From contig CAZKFM010000010.1 of the NCBI GenBank assembly GCA_964552195.1, positions 1 to 64,000 on the forward strand: DNA of 64,000 nt, given 5' to 3'. The notes below the pieces were generated by a model, which had not been told where the DNA came from, made no database searches, and saw nothing but the letters and a program-made list of their open reading frames with translations. Source of the stretch: CAZKAP01 sp964552195 (GTDB lineage: Bacteria; Bacteroidota; Bacteroidia; Flavobacteriales; Flavobacteriaceae). Below, piece by piece: positions 51,909 through 61,125 of this stretch; the stretch's first letter is position 1; every line of letters begins with the position of its first letter. A program made the translations under genes and the position numbers.

Positions 51909-53948
51909 ATGAGAGCACCCTACTCCCTCTTGCTGGCGGTCTGCCTTATCCCATGCCTGGTCAGTTCGCAGAAAAACCCCTCATTTGAAGAAGTCATCTC
52001 CCTGCAACGCGTAAACAGCGCTGTCATTTCCCCGGATGGAAAGCACATTGTGATGACCGTAAGGAGCTCTGACTGGAAGGAGAACCGCTACGATACCGAA
52101 CTTTGGCTCTCCCGGGACGGACAGCCCCCGTTTCGACTGACTCATAACCCCAATGGAAACAGTACGGGTCCCAAATGGTCACCGGACGGAGAATGGATAG
52201 CTTTCCTTTCCGATCGGGGCGATGAGACACAGGTATACATCCTCTCTGCTCAAGGCGGAGAGGCACTTGCACTCACGGATTCCGAAACTGGGGTCTCGCG
52301 TTTCGAATGGTCACCGGACGGTAGCCAGATCGCTTTCCTTGAAAACCTGAAGCCGTCCGATCGCATGAAAAAACAGGAAGAACTCTATGGCCAGTTCGCC
52401 GCGGATGATACCGAACTCACCTACAACAAGCTGATGGCCATGGACTTCGATCCCCACCGACTGGGTCAAATGCCCCTCCCGTCTCAGCTCAACGATTCGG
52501 TCTTAAATGACTCTGTTGCTCCCCGGGCCCTTCTGGACAGCCTGGATTTCTACATCAATAACTTTCGCTGGTCACCTGACGGTACCCGGATCGCGGTGGA
52601 ACACCAACCCAATTCGCTGCTCTTATCATTCCTTAAAGCGGACATCTCCGTGTACGACATGGAATCGAAAAGCCTGACACCTTTGATAACCCATCCGGCT
52701 CAGGACATGCTATTGCACTGGTCTCCGACGGGAGAGGAAGTTCTTTTCGCCTCCACAGTAACAGATAGTACATCCAGCTTTTATAAAAACGATCGGTACT
52801 TCCGGGCCTCTCTCCAGGGTGACGAACCCGTGGAGCTGGCCTCCGACTTTGACGAAAACCTCGACATGGGCGCCTGGTCAGTAAGCGGAATACACGCTCT
52901 GGGCTGGCAGAAGACCCACAGAATGGCCTACCTCATCAATCCGGCAGACGGTAAGGTAACCCCCATTCACAACGATCACAAGCGGATCCTGAACGCCACC
53001 TACAGCCGGGACGGAAAACGGATGGCCTATATCGTGCAGGAGAACGATGGTCTGCCGGAAGTATATCTCAGCGACTCCCGCCTGCGCAAACCGAAAAAGA
53101 TCACCGATTTTACCGCTCAGATCGAAGATTGGGCCTATGCCAACAGCGACATGATCTGCTGGCAAAGCAAGGATGGGACCCGAATCGAAGGGGTGTTGAG
53201 CAAACCCATGGACTACGACCCTGAAAAGAAATATCCGCTATTGGTGATCATACACGGAGGGCCCACCGGTATTTCAGTTCCCCGGCCAGTCGATGCCTAT
53301 GTGTACCCCATGCTGCAATGGCTCAACAAAGGGGCACTGGTTCTTATGCCTAACTATAGGGGGTCTGCCGGTTATGGCGAGGAGTTTCGTTCCCTGAACG
53401 TCCGCAATCTCGGGGTGGGAGATGCCTGGGACGTCATTTCCGGGGTGGAATACCTCATCGATCAAGGGATGGTGGACGCTGACAAGGTGGGTTGCATGGG
53501 CTGGAGTCAGGGAGGATACATATCGGCCTTTCTCACCACCCACTCGGATATCTTTCAGGCCGTTTCGGTAGGAGCCGGCATTTCCAACTGGATCACCTAT
53601 TACGTTAACACCGATATACACCCCTTTACCCGGCAGTATCTTCAGGCCACCCCCTGGTCGGACCCTGAAATATACAGCCTGACCTCCCCGATGACGAAGA
53701 TTAATGAAGCTCGTACCCCCACCCTGATTCAGCATGGTGAATTCGACAAACGGGTACCTGTCCCCAATGCCTATGAACTCTATCAGGGACTGCAGGATGT
53801 AGGTGTTGAAAGCGAGCTCTACATTTATAAAGGCTTCGGACACGGCATCAATAAACCCAAGGAACGACTCGCCGCGACCTGGCACAACTGGCAGTGGTTT
53901 TCGAAATACCTCTGGGGGGAGGAAGTGGAGCTTCCCGGGTTGGACTAA
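51909..53948 (+). CDS. S9-family prolyl-oligopeptidase-like peptidase, exported
   Basis: The product has 679 residues with a signal peptide (about 1-20). A seven-bladed beta-propeller (about 25-410) is marked by repeats such as PKWSPDGEWIAFLSDRG, FEWSPDGSQIAFLEN and FRWSPDGTRIAVEH. The alpha/beta-hydrolase domain (about 415-670) has the nucleophile in GCMGWSQGGYIS (Ser about 533), the acid in HGEFDKRVP and the base in GFGHGINK. It is probably a periplasmic or surface peptidase of the acylaminoacyl/DPP class that cleaves small peptides. Confidence 0.95.
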   Translation: MRAPYSLLLAVCLIPCLVSSQKNPSFEEVISLQRVNSAVISPDGKHIVMTVRSSDWKENRYDTELWLSRDGQPPFRLTHNPNGNSTGPKWSPDGEWIAFLSDRGDETQVYILSAQGGEALALTDSETGVSRFEWSPDGSQIAFLENLKPSDRMKKQEELYGQFAADDTELTYNKLMAMDFDPHRLGQMPLPSQLNDSVLNDSVAPRALLDSLDFYINNFRWSPDGTRIAVEHQPNSLLLSFLKADISVYDMESKSLTPLITHPAQDMLLHWSPTGEEVLFASTVTDSTSSFYKNDRYFRASLQGDEPVELASDFDENLDMGAWSVSGIHALGWQKTHRMAYLINPADGKVTPIHNDHKRILNATYSRDGKRMAYIVQENDGLPEVYLSDSRLRKPKKITDFTAQIEDWAYANSDMICWQSKDGTRIEGVLSKPMDYDPEKKYPLLVIIHGGPTGISVPRPVDAYVYPMLQWLNKGALVLMPNYRGSAGYGEEFRSLNVRNLGVGDAWDVISGVEYLIDQGMVDADKVGCMGWSQGGYISAFLTTHSDIFQAVSVGAGISNWITYYVNTDIHPFTRQYLQATPWSDPEIYSLTSPMTKINEARTPTLIQHGEFDKRVPVPNAYELYQGLQDVGVESELYIYKGFGHGINKPKERLAATWHNWQWFSKYLWGEEVELPGLD

Positions 53949-54063
53949 GGTTCTGCGAGGAGCCTTTGAGAAAACCTCCTGGTCTCGCATGTTTCGGACT
54001 TGTCCCGTTGGGGAGCACACCAGAGGCCTCCACCGGGAAACACAAGGATCCATTCACTTAGCG

Positions 54064-54786
54064 CTATCGTTCCAGAAGAGCCTTGACAACCTCCTCCTTA
54101 TAGGTTCTACCGATCGGTATTTTGGAATCGTCGGTCATACGCACCTGATTGGCACTCAGGCTCTGCACCTTATTGCAGTTGATGATAAAGGAACGGTGAA
54201 CCTGCAGAAACTGAGGGCCCTCAAATTGTTCCAGCCAGTACTTCAGGGACTCTCCGGACAACACTTTCCGATTACCGAGATGAATCTCCGTGTAATCCGT
54301 ATCCGAGGATATGTACACGATATCGTTGAGATGAACGCGAACATACTCGTGGCCCGATTTTATATAAAGCTCTTTTTCCCCGCCTGAACTGATGGTTTTG
54401 CGGACTCCAGGTCTTTCCTCGGAGGGTGCGGGCAACTTGTTAACCGCCTGCAGGAACCGTTGGAACGAGAAGGGCTTGAGCAAATAATCGACCACATTCA
54501 AGTCGTAACCCTCAAGTGCGTAATCCGAGTAGGCGGTGGTCAATATAACCGGGGGTGCCTTGGGCATGCTCTTGAGGAAATCAATCCCGTTGATCTTGGG
54601 AAGATGTATATCCAGGAACATCAGGTCGATTTCGTGTTCCTTGAGGTAATCCATGGCCTTGATACCATCCGAAAAAACACCGGTGAGCTCTAGGACCTCC
54701 ACATCTCTGATGAATTTCTGCAGGATTCGCTGGGCAGGAGGCTGGTCCTCCACCACGATGCATCTTATGATTCTAGGATCGCTCAA
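54064..54786 (-). CDS. LytTR-family response regulator
   Basis: The product has 240 residues. The receiver domain (about 5-125) has the acidic pocket and phospho-Asp59 in LMFLDIHLPKINGIDFL, and Thr and Lys of the TTAY and LLKPFSF segments. The LytTR DNA-binding domain (about 140-240) is typical of the LytR/AgrA family (EYVRVHLNDIVYISSDTDYT, then FLQVHRSFIINCNKVQ). The histidine kinase gene precedes it and overlaps by 14 bases. A target near the divergent outer-membrane gene is likely but not shown. Confidence 0.94.
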   Translation of the reverse strand: MSDPRIIRCIVVEDQPPAQRILQKFIRDVEVLELTGVFSDGIKAMDYLKEHEIDLMFLDIHLPKINGIDFLKSMPKAPPVILTTAYSDYALEGYDLNVVDYLLKPFSFQRFLQAVNKLPAPSEERPGVRKTISSGGEKELYIKSGHEYVRVHLNDIVYISSDTDYTEIHLGNRKVLSGESLKYWLEQFEGPQFLQVHRSFIINCNKVQSLSANQVRMTDDSKIPIGRTYKEEVVKALLER

Positions 54787-55786
54787 GGAGTAAATCGAGT
54801 TTAACGATAAAGGTAGGATCTTCCTTTTTAATCTTCAGCCGATGTTTCTGTGGGTACAGTAGCTTGAGTCGCTTTTTTACATTGGCCAGACCAATTCCCT
54901 GAGCCTCGCTATTTCGTACTTCCGATTGGGCAAAATTATTTCGGCATTCGAAGGTAAGTGTGGAATTGTGGATCTTGACTTCCATATCTATTTCAATGTC
55001 CGAAGACTGACCGGACTGGCTGTGTTTGAAGGCATTTTCTATGAATACCACGAGTATGAGAGGCGCTATTTTAAATCCGCTAGGGATTTCGCCCACACGG
55101 AAATTCACTTTGCCCCGCTGTTCGATTTGCATCTTGTACAAACGGATGAAGTTTTCCAGCTGCTTGAGCTCTTTCTCCAGGGGTACGAAACGCTCCTTGC
55201 TTTCGTACAGCATATATCGGAGCACCCCACTGAGCTCCAATATGATTTCCGGGGTCTTGGGCGAATTCTCCAGGGAATAAGAATACAGATTGTTAAGGTT
55301 GTTGAATAGAAAGTGCGGATGGATCTGCGAACGCAGAAACTGAAGTTCGCTTTCCTGTACGCTGATTTGCAGATCGTCAATTTCCTGTTGCTTCTTGAAG
55401 GCATCCCAACCGAATTTACCGCCAGCCAGTATCGTGATAACCGGTAATTGTCCGAGCAGGGTTATAAATACACCGGGAAACTGCTCCGCCCGCCTGGAAT
55501 TCGGATAGACCAGCGGTTCCAGCACCTTTTCCTCCATCAGGATACTCCCGGCCAATAAGATCAGGAAACCCCCTATGAATAAGGCATACTTTCTGGTGTA
55601 CAGAAAGCGCGGCATCAGTATGTACATGGTGGCCAAAGCCACGGATGCATCGGTCAGGAAAAATGGCAATCGATCCCAGGAGGGTCCCTGGGCACGGTAA
55701 TCGTATAGGAAAAACCACATCACCAGCAAGTGCAGTACCAACTGGAAAATCAATTCCCTGTAGTTAATGAGAGGAATGCGCTTCAT
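54773..55786 (-). CDS. LytS-type membrane histidine kinase
   Basis: From ATG 55786 the product has 337 residues. Four hydrophobic helices occupy about 10-140. The cytoplasmic part has the phospho-acceptor block QIHPHFLFNNLNNLYSYSLE (His about 158) and the ATPase motifs IENAFKHS and GIGLANVKKRLKLLYP. This is the HisKA_7TM-less LytS/His_kinase family that pairs with LytTR regulators. The longer in-frame start at 55888 is rejected because a full -7 element lies at 55795-55802. Confidence 0.93.
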   Translation of the reverse strand: MKRIPLINYRELIFQLVLHLLVMWFFLYDYRAQGPSWDRLPFFLTDASVALATMYILMPRFLYTRKYALFIGGFLILLAGSILMEEKVLEPLVYPNSRRAEQFPGVFITLLGQLPVITILAGGKFGWDAFKKQQEIDDLQISVQESELQFLRSQIHPHFLFNNLNNLYSYSLENSPKTPEIILELSGVLRYMLYESKERFVPLEKELKQLENFIRLYKMQIEQRGKVNFRVGEIPSGFKIAPLILVVFIENAFKHSQSGQSSDIEIDMEVKIHNSTLTFECRNNFAQSEVRNSEAQGIGLANVKKRLKLLYPQKHRLKIKKEDPTFIVKLDLLLERS

Positions 55787-55794
55787 GTAATGAC

Positions 55795-55802
55795 CAAATC
55801 TA
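55795..55802 (-). promoter_or_regulatory. -7 element (TAGATTTG) of the kinase-regulator operon
   Basis: The minus strand reads TAGATTTG, a full consensus match 8 bases before the ATG at 55786. The leader must be very short or absent. Confidence 0.55.
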
Positions 55803-55980
55803 AGATTTGACCGAATGTCTGGGAAATCCGATTCCCGAACGTCAGTTTTGTGTCTGTAAACTACATATTTAACTCCATACGGGCACACTTCGACAAACAG
55901 GGGACAAAAGTTGTTGTTTAAGGATTCAATTTGATTAGTTAAACACTTTGGGTCAATTTTGTAAGGAATTCAAGGTACTC

Positions 55981-58362
55981 ATGCTAAGATCACAGCTTTT
56001 CAACTTTGTCCTTTTCCTGCTCCTAAGCGCCGTGTCTCTGCTCCACGCACAGAGCGGGTCTGAGGGCATAACACTGACCGGAAAAGTGGTCGAAAAAGGA
56101 TCGGGTTTACCTGCGGTATTTGCTACGGTCGCCATTATCGATGCATCCACAGAAATGCCGATCACTGGAACAACCACCGGGGAAGACGGCGTCTTTTCCA
56201 TCCTTATAAACTCAGACAACTACTATATACAGGTGAGCCTGATCGGCTACGGGGATACTAAGTTGCCCAGGCCTAATGCCGAGGGCAGTGAAATAAATCT
56301 GGGCATAATCGAATTGGAAGTAGATGCAGAACAGCTTGAAGAGGTGGTCGTTCAGGGCGAAGCTTCTCAGACGGAATTCAAACTGGATCGCAGGGTATTC
56401 AACGTAGGTAAGGACCTGAGCAATACGGGTGCCAGTGCCCTGGAAGTACTTAACAATGTTCCTTCGGTCAATGTGAATATAGAGGGCCAGATCTCACTCC
56501 GGGGCAGCTCCGGAGTTCAGGTCCTCATCAATGGAAAGCCTTCCATACTGGCCAGCGAAGAAGGCAATGCCCTGGGAACCATTACCGCAGAAATGATAGA
56601 TCGTATCGAGGTCATCACCAACCCATCGGCCAAATACGACGCGGAAGGAACTTCGGGTATCATCAATATTGTCATTAAGAAGGATGAACGACGTGGCTTC
56701 AACGGTTCAGTCTCCGTAAATACGGGAGCACCGGAAAACAACAGCGTCGGTCTCAGCATGAACTACCGGGGAGAGAAATTTAACGTATTCAGTCAACTGG
56801 GAACGGGGTTTCGGGAACTGCCCAATGACCGGGTAGCAGAGAATATCGACCTGAATACCGGGAACCAGATACTGTCCGTGGGCGAGGAATTCCGAAACGA
56901 AAACTTCTACAACTTTGTACTGGGCTCGGACTATTACTTCAGCGAAAGCAGCGTGCTCACCTTGAGTGGAAATTTCACCCTCGAACTGGAGGATCAGCCC
57001 TCGAGAACCAATTTTTCTGCAGTCAACGGACAGGGAGTGACTACTTCCGACTGGGAACGCACTGAGGTCACCGATGCCAACAATCCCAAGTTTCAGTTTG
57101 ACCTGCAATACAAGAAAGAATTCGGGGATAATGAAGACCATAGCCTCCTGTTCAGTGCCCAGGGGAATTTCTTCGCCAAAGACCAGTCTTCGGACTTCGA
57201 AGATGTTACCCTGTCGGGAGAGAACCGGGACAATTCCCAGAAAACCAGGACCGACTTCGGTGAAGCCCGGTATACGGTAAAGCTGGATTACACGCTGCCC
57301 ATATCCGAAACCTTATCGGCCGAAGCCGGCAGCCAGTTTATCACTCAGGATGTGAGCAATGAATTCGAAGTACAGGATCTGGTAGACGGCAATTTCATAT
57401 CCGATCCCAACCTGACCAATACCTTTGAATTCGACCAGGATGTGCTTGCCGTTTACGGAAGCATGGCCTATGAGGGGGCCAAATGGGGAGTGAAGGCTGG
57501 CCTGAGAATGGAACAGACAGATCTGAACACCATACTGCTCACCACAGGAGAGACCAACGATCAGGATTACTCGAATTTGTTCCCCAGTGCCTTTACTTCC
57601 TTTAAATTTTCCGAGAAATTCTCCCTGCAGGCCGGGTATTCGCGCCGCGTGTATCGGCCACGCCTGTGGGACCTCAACCCCTTCTTCAACATACGCAACA
57701 ATTTCAATATCCGGCAGGGAAACCCCAATCTGATGCCAGAGTTCACCGACTCCTATGAGTTCACGACTATACTGTTCGTAGGGAAAACCCCCTTGAATCT
57801 TGGGGTATATCACCGATACACTACCGACGTCATTGAGCGCATAGCCACATTCGAGAATAATGTGACCACCACCAGGCCCGAAAATATCGGAACCAATCAG
57901 ACCACGGGCATTGAGTTCAACACCAAGGTAAGTCCTGCAAACTGGCTGAGCCTGAACCTCGATTTAAACTACAGCCAATTCGAACGAAGAGGCAGCTTCG
58001 AATCTCAGCTGTTCGATTTCCGAGCCGATCAATGGACCGGTAAGCTCCTGACCAAGCTGAAGCTCCCGCTGGACATCGAAATCGAGGCCACGGGAAACTA
58101 TCAGTCGGCCGTTCAAACGGTACAGGGGGAACAAAGAGAAATTGCCTTCCTCGATATGGGAATACGGAAGAAAATGCTGAAAGGCAGGGCAGTGCTCAAC
58201 CTCAGCATACGGGATGCCCTGGCCTCCCGAATCGAAGAAGGATTTGTTTTTCAGGACGATTTCCAATCCCGCAGCGAACGCTTCCGGGGTCGCTTCCTGG
58301 CCTTTGGTTTTAGCTATGGTTTCGGTAAAGGCGAGGCCATGGAGTATTCGGGACGTCGTTAG
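55981..58362 (+). CDS. TonB-dependent-receptor-like outer-membrane beta-barrel protein
   Basis: From ATG 55981 the product has 793 residues with a signal peptide (about 1-25). A CarboxypepD_reg-like domain (TLTGKVVEKGSGLPAVFATV, about 30-110) precedes a plug domain (about 120-230; LEVLNNVPSVNVNIEGQISL and RIEVITNPSAKYDAEGTSGI). A large beta-barrel follows, resembling the OMP_b-brl_3 family, and ends in FSYGFGKGEAME. No SusD partner is adjacent. It is divergent from the LytS/LytTR genes, which may control it. The ligand is unknown. Confidence 0.88.
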   Translation: MLRSQLFNFVLFLLLSAVSLLHAQSGSEGITLTGKVVEKGSGLPAVFATVAIIDASTEMPITGTTTGEDGVFSILINSDNYYIQVSLIGYGDTKLPRPNAEGSEINLGIIELEVDAEQLEEVVVQGEASQTEFKLDRRVFNVGKDLSNTGASALEVLNNVPSVNVNIEGQISLRGSSGVQVLINGKPSILASEEGNALGTITAEMIDRIEVITNPSAKYDAEGTSGIINIVIKKDERRGFNGSVSVNTGAPENNSVGLSMNYRGEKFNVFSQLGTGFRELPNDRVAENIDLNTGNQILSVGEEFRNENFYNFVLGSDYYFSESSVLTLSGNFTLELEDQPSRTNFSAVNGQGVTTSDWERTEVTDANNPKFQFDLQYKKEFGDNEDHSLLFSAQGNFFAKDQSSDFEDVTLSGENRDNSQKTRTDFGEARYTVKLDYTLPISETLSAEAGSQFITQDVSNEFEVQDLVDGNFISDPNLTNTFEFDQDVLAVYGSMAYEGAKWGVKAGLRMEQTDLNTILLTTGETNDQDYSNLFPSAFTSFKFSEKFSLQAGYSRRVYRPRLWDLNPFFNIRNNFNIRQGNPNLMPEFTDSYEFTTILFVGKTPLNLGVYHRYTTDVIERIATFENNVTTTRPENIGTNQTTGIEFNTKVSPANWLSLNLDLNYSQFERRGSFESQLFDFRADQWTGKLLTKLKLPLDIEIEATGNYQSAVQTVQGEQREIAFLDMGIRKKMLKGRAVLNLSIRDALASRIEEGFVFQDDFQSRSERFRGRFLAFGFSYGFGKGEAMEYSGRR

Positions 58363-58496
58363 CCCCATATGCTTCGAGCAGGGAGGCCATTGCAGCAGAC
58401 CCTGATAGAGAAAACAAACGATTTTACCCACCGGGCGGCAAGTACGAGAACTTCGGTTACCGATGGGCGCCCAAACTTAATCTACACCCCCTGAAG

Positions 58497-58520
58497 AGGC
58501 CCCGTTACGGGGCCTTTTTC
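58497..58520 (+). terminator. Strong rho-independent terminator
   Basis: AGGCCCCGTTACGGGGCCT is a perfect 8-bp stem with a 3-base loop, followed by T5. It separates the beta-barrel gene from the arginase gene. Confidence 0.8.
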
Positions 58521-58553
58521 GTCGTATTTTTACTCTGCAAAGTTTCCGAATCG

Positions 58554-59513
58554 ATGACCACTGTTCACATCATTAAGAATCGCTCCGATATAGGGGCTGG
58601 AACCCGGGGTTCTGATATGGGCATAGACGCCATGGAAATCGCCGCCATAAATGCAGGCAATGCGTACTTCGACCGGCATCCCTACCTGGATGTCAAAGCC
58701 GATAACGAATCCGTCTATGACAAAGTTAAGGTCGTGAATGCCAAACGAGTGGAATTCGTGCTGACGCAGTGCCAGCGCGTGGCAAAAGCCGTAAGACGGG
58801 TACTCGGTTCGAGGCACTTTCCCATAGTCATGTCCGGTGATCACTCCTCCGCACTTGGTACCATGAGCGGTCTCAAAGGGCATTTCCCCAAGGAACGACT
58901 GGGGGTGATCTGGATCGATGCCCATGCCGACATACATTCGCCCTACACCACTCCATCCGGTAATGTCCACGGAATGCCCCTGGCGGCCGCACTGGGCGTG
59001 GACAACAAGGCCCATCAGGTCAATGAGCTAACTCGGGAGGCCGAATTGATGTGGCAACGTATGAAGACCATAGAATTCAAAGGCCCTAAGGTAGCTCCCG
59101 AACACCTGATCTATTTTGGGGTACGAGATACCGAACCCGCCGAGGATGCCATCATTGAGCAACTGGGCATACGAAACTACTCAGTTGCGGAAACGCGTTA
59201 TCGGGGTATGAGAGAGTGTGTTTCAGAGGCCATTAGTGCCCTGGAATCCTGTGAGCACATTTATGTCTCCTTCGACGTGGACAGCCTGGACTGCGACCTG
59301 ATCTCCCAGGGGACGGGTACACCTGTGTCGAAGGGCTTCGATCCGGAAGAAGTAAAAGAAATCATCAAGGCCATTATCGACACCAATAAGCTGATCTGCC
59401 TGGAAGTATGTGAAGTAAACCCCCTGCTCGATACCAAGGGGAACGTCATGGCCGAGACGGTCTTCGGGGTACTGGACGAGGTAACACAGTACTTTCTAGA
59501 CCATCACGCATAA
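58554..59513 (+). CDS. Arginase-family hydrolase
   Basis: The product has 319 residues. The binuclear manganese site is complete: SGDHSSALG (about 94-102), WIDAHADIHS (about 121-130) and SFDVDSLDCD (about 238-247). The family includes arginase, agmatinase and formimidoylglutamase. Overall layout and the SGNVHGMPLAAALG block fit arginase, converting arginine to ornithine and urea. A urease or a sibling gene is not visible. A -7-like TATTTTTAC lies at 58526-58534. Confidence 0.9.
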   Translation: MTTVHIIKNRSDIGAGTRGSDMGIDAMEIAAINAGNAYFDRHPYLDVKADNESVYDKVKVVNAKRVEFVLTQCQRVAKAVRRVLGSRHFPIVMSGDHSSALGTMSGLKGHFPKERLGVIWIDAHADIHSPYTTPSGNVHGMPLAAALGVDNKAHQVNELTREAELMWQRMKTIEFKGPKVAPEHLIYFGVRDTEPAEDAIIEQLGIRNYSVAETRYRGMRECVSEAISALESCEHIYVSFDVDSLDCDLISQGTGTPVSKGFDPEEVKEIIKAIIDTNKLICLEVCEVNPLLDTKGNVMAETVFGVLDEVTQYFLDHHA

Positions 59514-59517
59514 AAAA

Positions 59518-59535
59518 GCGGCCCTCCCGGGCCGC
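59518..59535 (-). terminator. GC-rich hairpin after arginase gene
   Basis: GCGGCCC and GGGCCGC form a 7-bp stem around TCCC. The A-tract on the plus side makes this a terminator for minus-strand reading. It may also stop arginase transcription. The rest of 59536-59796 holds no gene I can support. Confidence 0.4.
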
Positions 59536-59796
59536 CTTACACTCAACAAATGGAACTGTTTTGAATTCGGATGCGATGGTTCGCCTCCGGGTTAAAAGCA
59601 GTCTATGGTTTCACTGTCCGGATATCCTGCAGTCAGATTCTCGGACAAAGCTATAATAATCGGATGCGGCCTGCTGCGGATTTCGGTCCAGTAACCACTC
59701 CCTTCGTTCAATGGATTCCGGGCGATTTAATAAACACAAACCCCATGCACTTTTTGGATTTCGGATTAACTTGCTTACATAGGGATTAAATTGCAT

Positions 59797-60051
59797 ATGT
59801 TTTTTTTCGGCATATTCGGTCTTACGGAAAAAGAGTCGGGCGCCCATAGGGCTGAAGGCGTGAAATGCGGCTATTGTAGCCAGGTCGGTACACAGACGAT
59901 AACGGTTTACGAGAAGTATATACACTTTTTCTTTATCCCTCTGATACCACTGGGTAAAAAGGCAATCGCCGAATGTAGTCATTGCCGTCGTTTCCTGAGG
60001 GAGGATGAATTCGACGTTGATTTGAGAAGATTTTATGATCGCATCCCCTAG
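59797..60051 (+). CDS. Small zinc-ribbon protein
   Basis: The product has 84 residues from ATG 59797. Two CxxC pairs, CGYC and CSHC, form a zinc ribbon (zinc_ribbon_15-like), separated by a hydrophobic segment (YIHFFFIPLIPLGKK) that may sit in the membrane. The rest is charged. This domain occurs in many small Bacteroidota proteins without known function. Confidence 0.78.
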   Translation: MFFFGIFGLTEKESGAHRAEGVKCGYCSQVGTQTITVYEKYIHFFFIPLIPLGKKAIAECSHCRRFLREDEFDVDLRRFYDRIP

Positions 60052-60111
60052 CTATAAGTTGTCACAATTAGAAACGTTAACCTGCGCCGACAGAATCATA
60101 AAATATCCTTT

Positions 60112-60501
60112 ATGAGCTTATTCAAACCCGCTTCCTTCCTCTATTACTTTCTGGTTATCATTGTCTTTTTCCTACTTGGTCTGATATATGCCGACCTGAC
60201 CGGAGCAGGGGATAATCAGGGGCTGGCCGCTGCTGCCATAGTGCTCGGATACGGTGCGATCAGTGCATTCGCAGCCTTTGTGATTTCTCTCTTTATTGCG
60301 TACCGGGCAGAGGTTAGGACCATAGTCGTGCTGAACAAAATACTTGGGGTAGTTGCTGCGGGACTGATCGGTTATTTCGTTTGGAATTACTACACGAATA
60401 TTTATCCAAAGAGGAAGAAATCGCCTACCGAGATTAATGAGGGGAAGAAAACCGTAAAGCCGACAGTTCCTGCCGGGAATTTCCTCGACGGGCCGATATA
60501 G
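60112..60501 (+). CDS. Hypothetical membrane protein
   Basis: The product has 129 residues with three hydrophobic segments (about 8-27, 37-66 and 75-92), then a basic, Pro- and Lys-rich cytoplasmic or periplasmic tail (KRKKSPTEINEGKKTVKPTV). I do not recognise the family. It lies 60 bases after the zinc-ribbon gene on the same strand. Confidence 0.65.
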   Translation: MSLFKPASFLYYFLVIIVFFLLGLIYADLTGAGDNQGLAAAAIVLGYGAISAFAAFVISLFIAYRAEVRTIVVLNKILGVVAAGLIGYFVWNYYTNIYPKRKKSPTEINEGKKTVKPTVPAGNFLDGPI

Positions 60502-60592
60502 AGAATATTCAAAATCTATATCCGATCGCAATGCCTAACCTGGGTTGGAAGCCAGGCATCATTCGCTGGACAAATGGCTTTGGTTCTGTGCG

Positions 60593-61027
60593 TTAATTGA
60601 GTAGACCTGACCGCTTTTGACGGTAGCTGTTCTCCAGCCGTTCGGAAAATGCCGCCTTATCCCGGCGCAGCATCTCCATTTCTTTCCCGTCCTGAATGGT
60701 GGGGTGCTCGTTCCTGAGATTCGCATCGCTCCAGATCGCAAGTTCAATTAATATGGGCGTCAGTGCCAGGCCCTTATCGGTTAGGTAATAGATGTAGGTT
60801 TTCCTGTTTCCAGGTTTCTGAGTTTTGGCAATAATAGCCCTATCCTGCAAGACCTTGAGCTTGGCTGAAAGTATATTAGTGGCAATGGCCTCCTCACTTT
60901 CTGTGAAATCCGTAAAGGTTTCCTTTCCCTCTACCAGCATTTGCTTTACAATGACCAGTATCCACCGATCCCCCAATACATCCAGGGCCGAGGTAAACGG
61001 GCAGTCACATCTAAATTCCTGCGGCAT
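60593..61027 (-). CDS. HxlR-family transcriptional regulator
   Basis: The product has 144 residues with the winged-helix fold of HxlR/MarR-like regulators. The entry CDCPFTSALDVLGDRWILVIVK, the following NILSAKLKVLQDRAIIAK and the wing GNRKTYIYYLTDKGLAL are typical. The N-terminal cysteines 7 and 9 recall redox- or electrophile-sensing members such as YodB and HypR, which is an inference. It is divergent from the SnoaL-like lipoprotein gene, and two copies of a palindrome lie between them. Confidence 0.9.
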   Translation of the reverse strand: MPQEFRCDCPFTSALDVLGDRWILVIVKQMLVEGKETFTDFTESEEAIATNILSAKLKVLQDRAIIAKTQKPGNRKTYIYYLTDKGLALTPILIELAIWSDANLRNEHPTIQDGKEMEMLRRDKAAFSERLENSYRQKRSGLLN

Positions 61028-61065
61028 CTATAAAGAATTTATTTTGTAAAATTACTCAGCTTATT

Positions 61066-61113
61066 ACTTGCATTATACAAGTTATTGTTTAATTTTACTT
61101 GCACAATACAAGT
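61066..61113. promoter_or_regulatory. Double HxlR-type operator
   Basis: ACTTGCATTATACAAGT (61066-61082) and ACTTGCACAATACAAGT (61097-61113) are two copies of an inverted repeat ACTTG-N7-CAAGT. Their centres are 31 bases apart, about three helical turns. The second overlaps the likely transcription start of the lipoprotein gene; a -7-like TAATTTTAC lies at 61090-61098, and another faces the HxlR gene at 61046-61054. This fits repression of both genes by HxlR. Confidence 0.7.
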
Positions 61114-61125
61114 TAACATCAGAAT

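Noticed and set aside
59611..59982. 123-codon minus-strand frame over the zinc-ribbon gene
   Set aside because: It overlaps a small gene with two CxxC pairs on the other strand and has no recognisable features.
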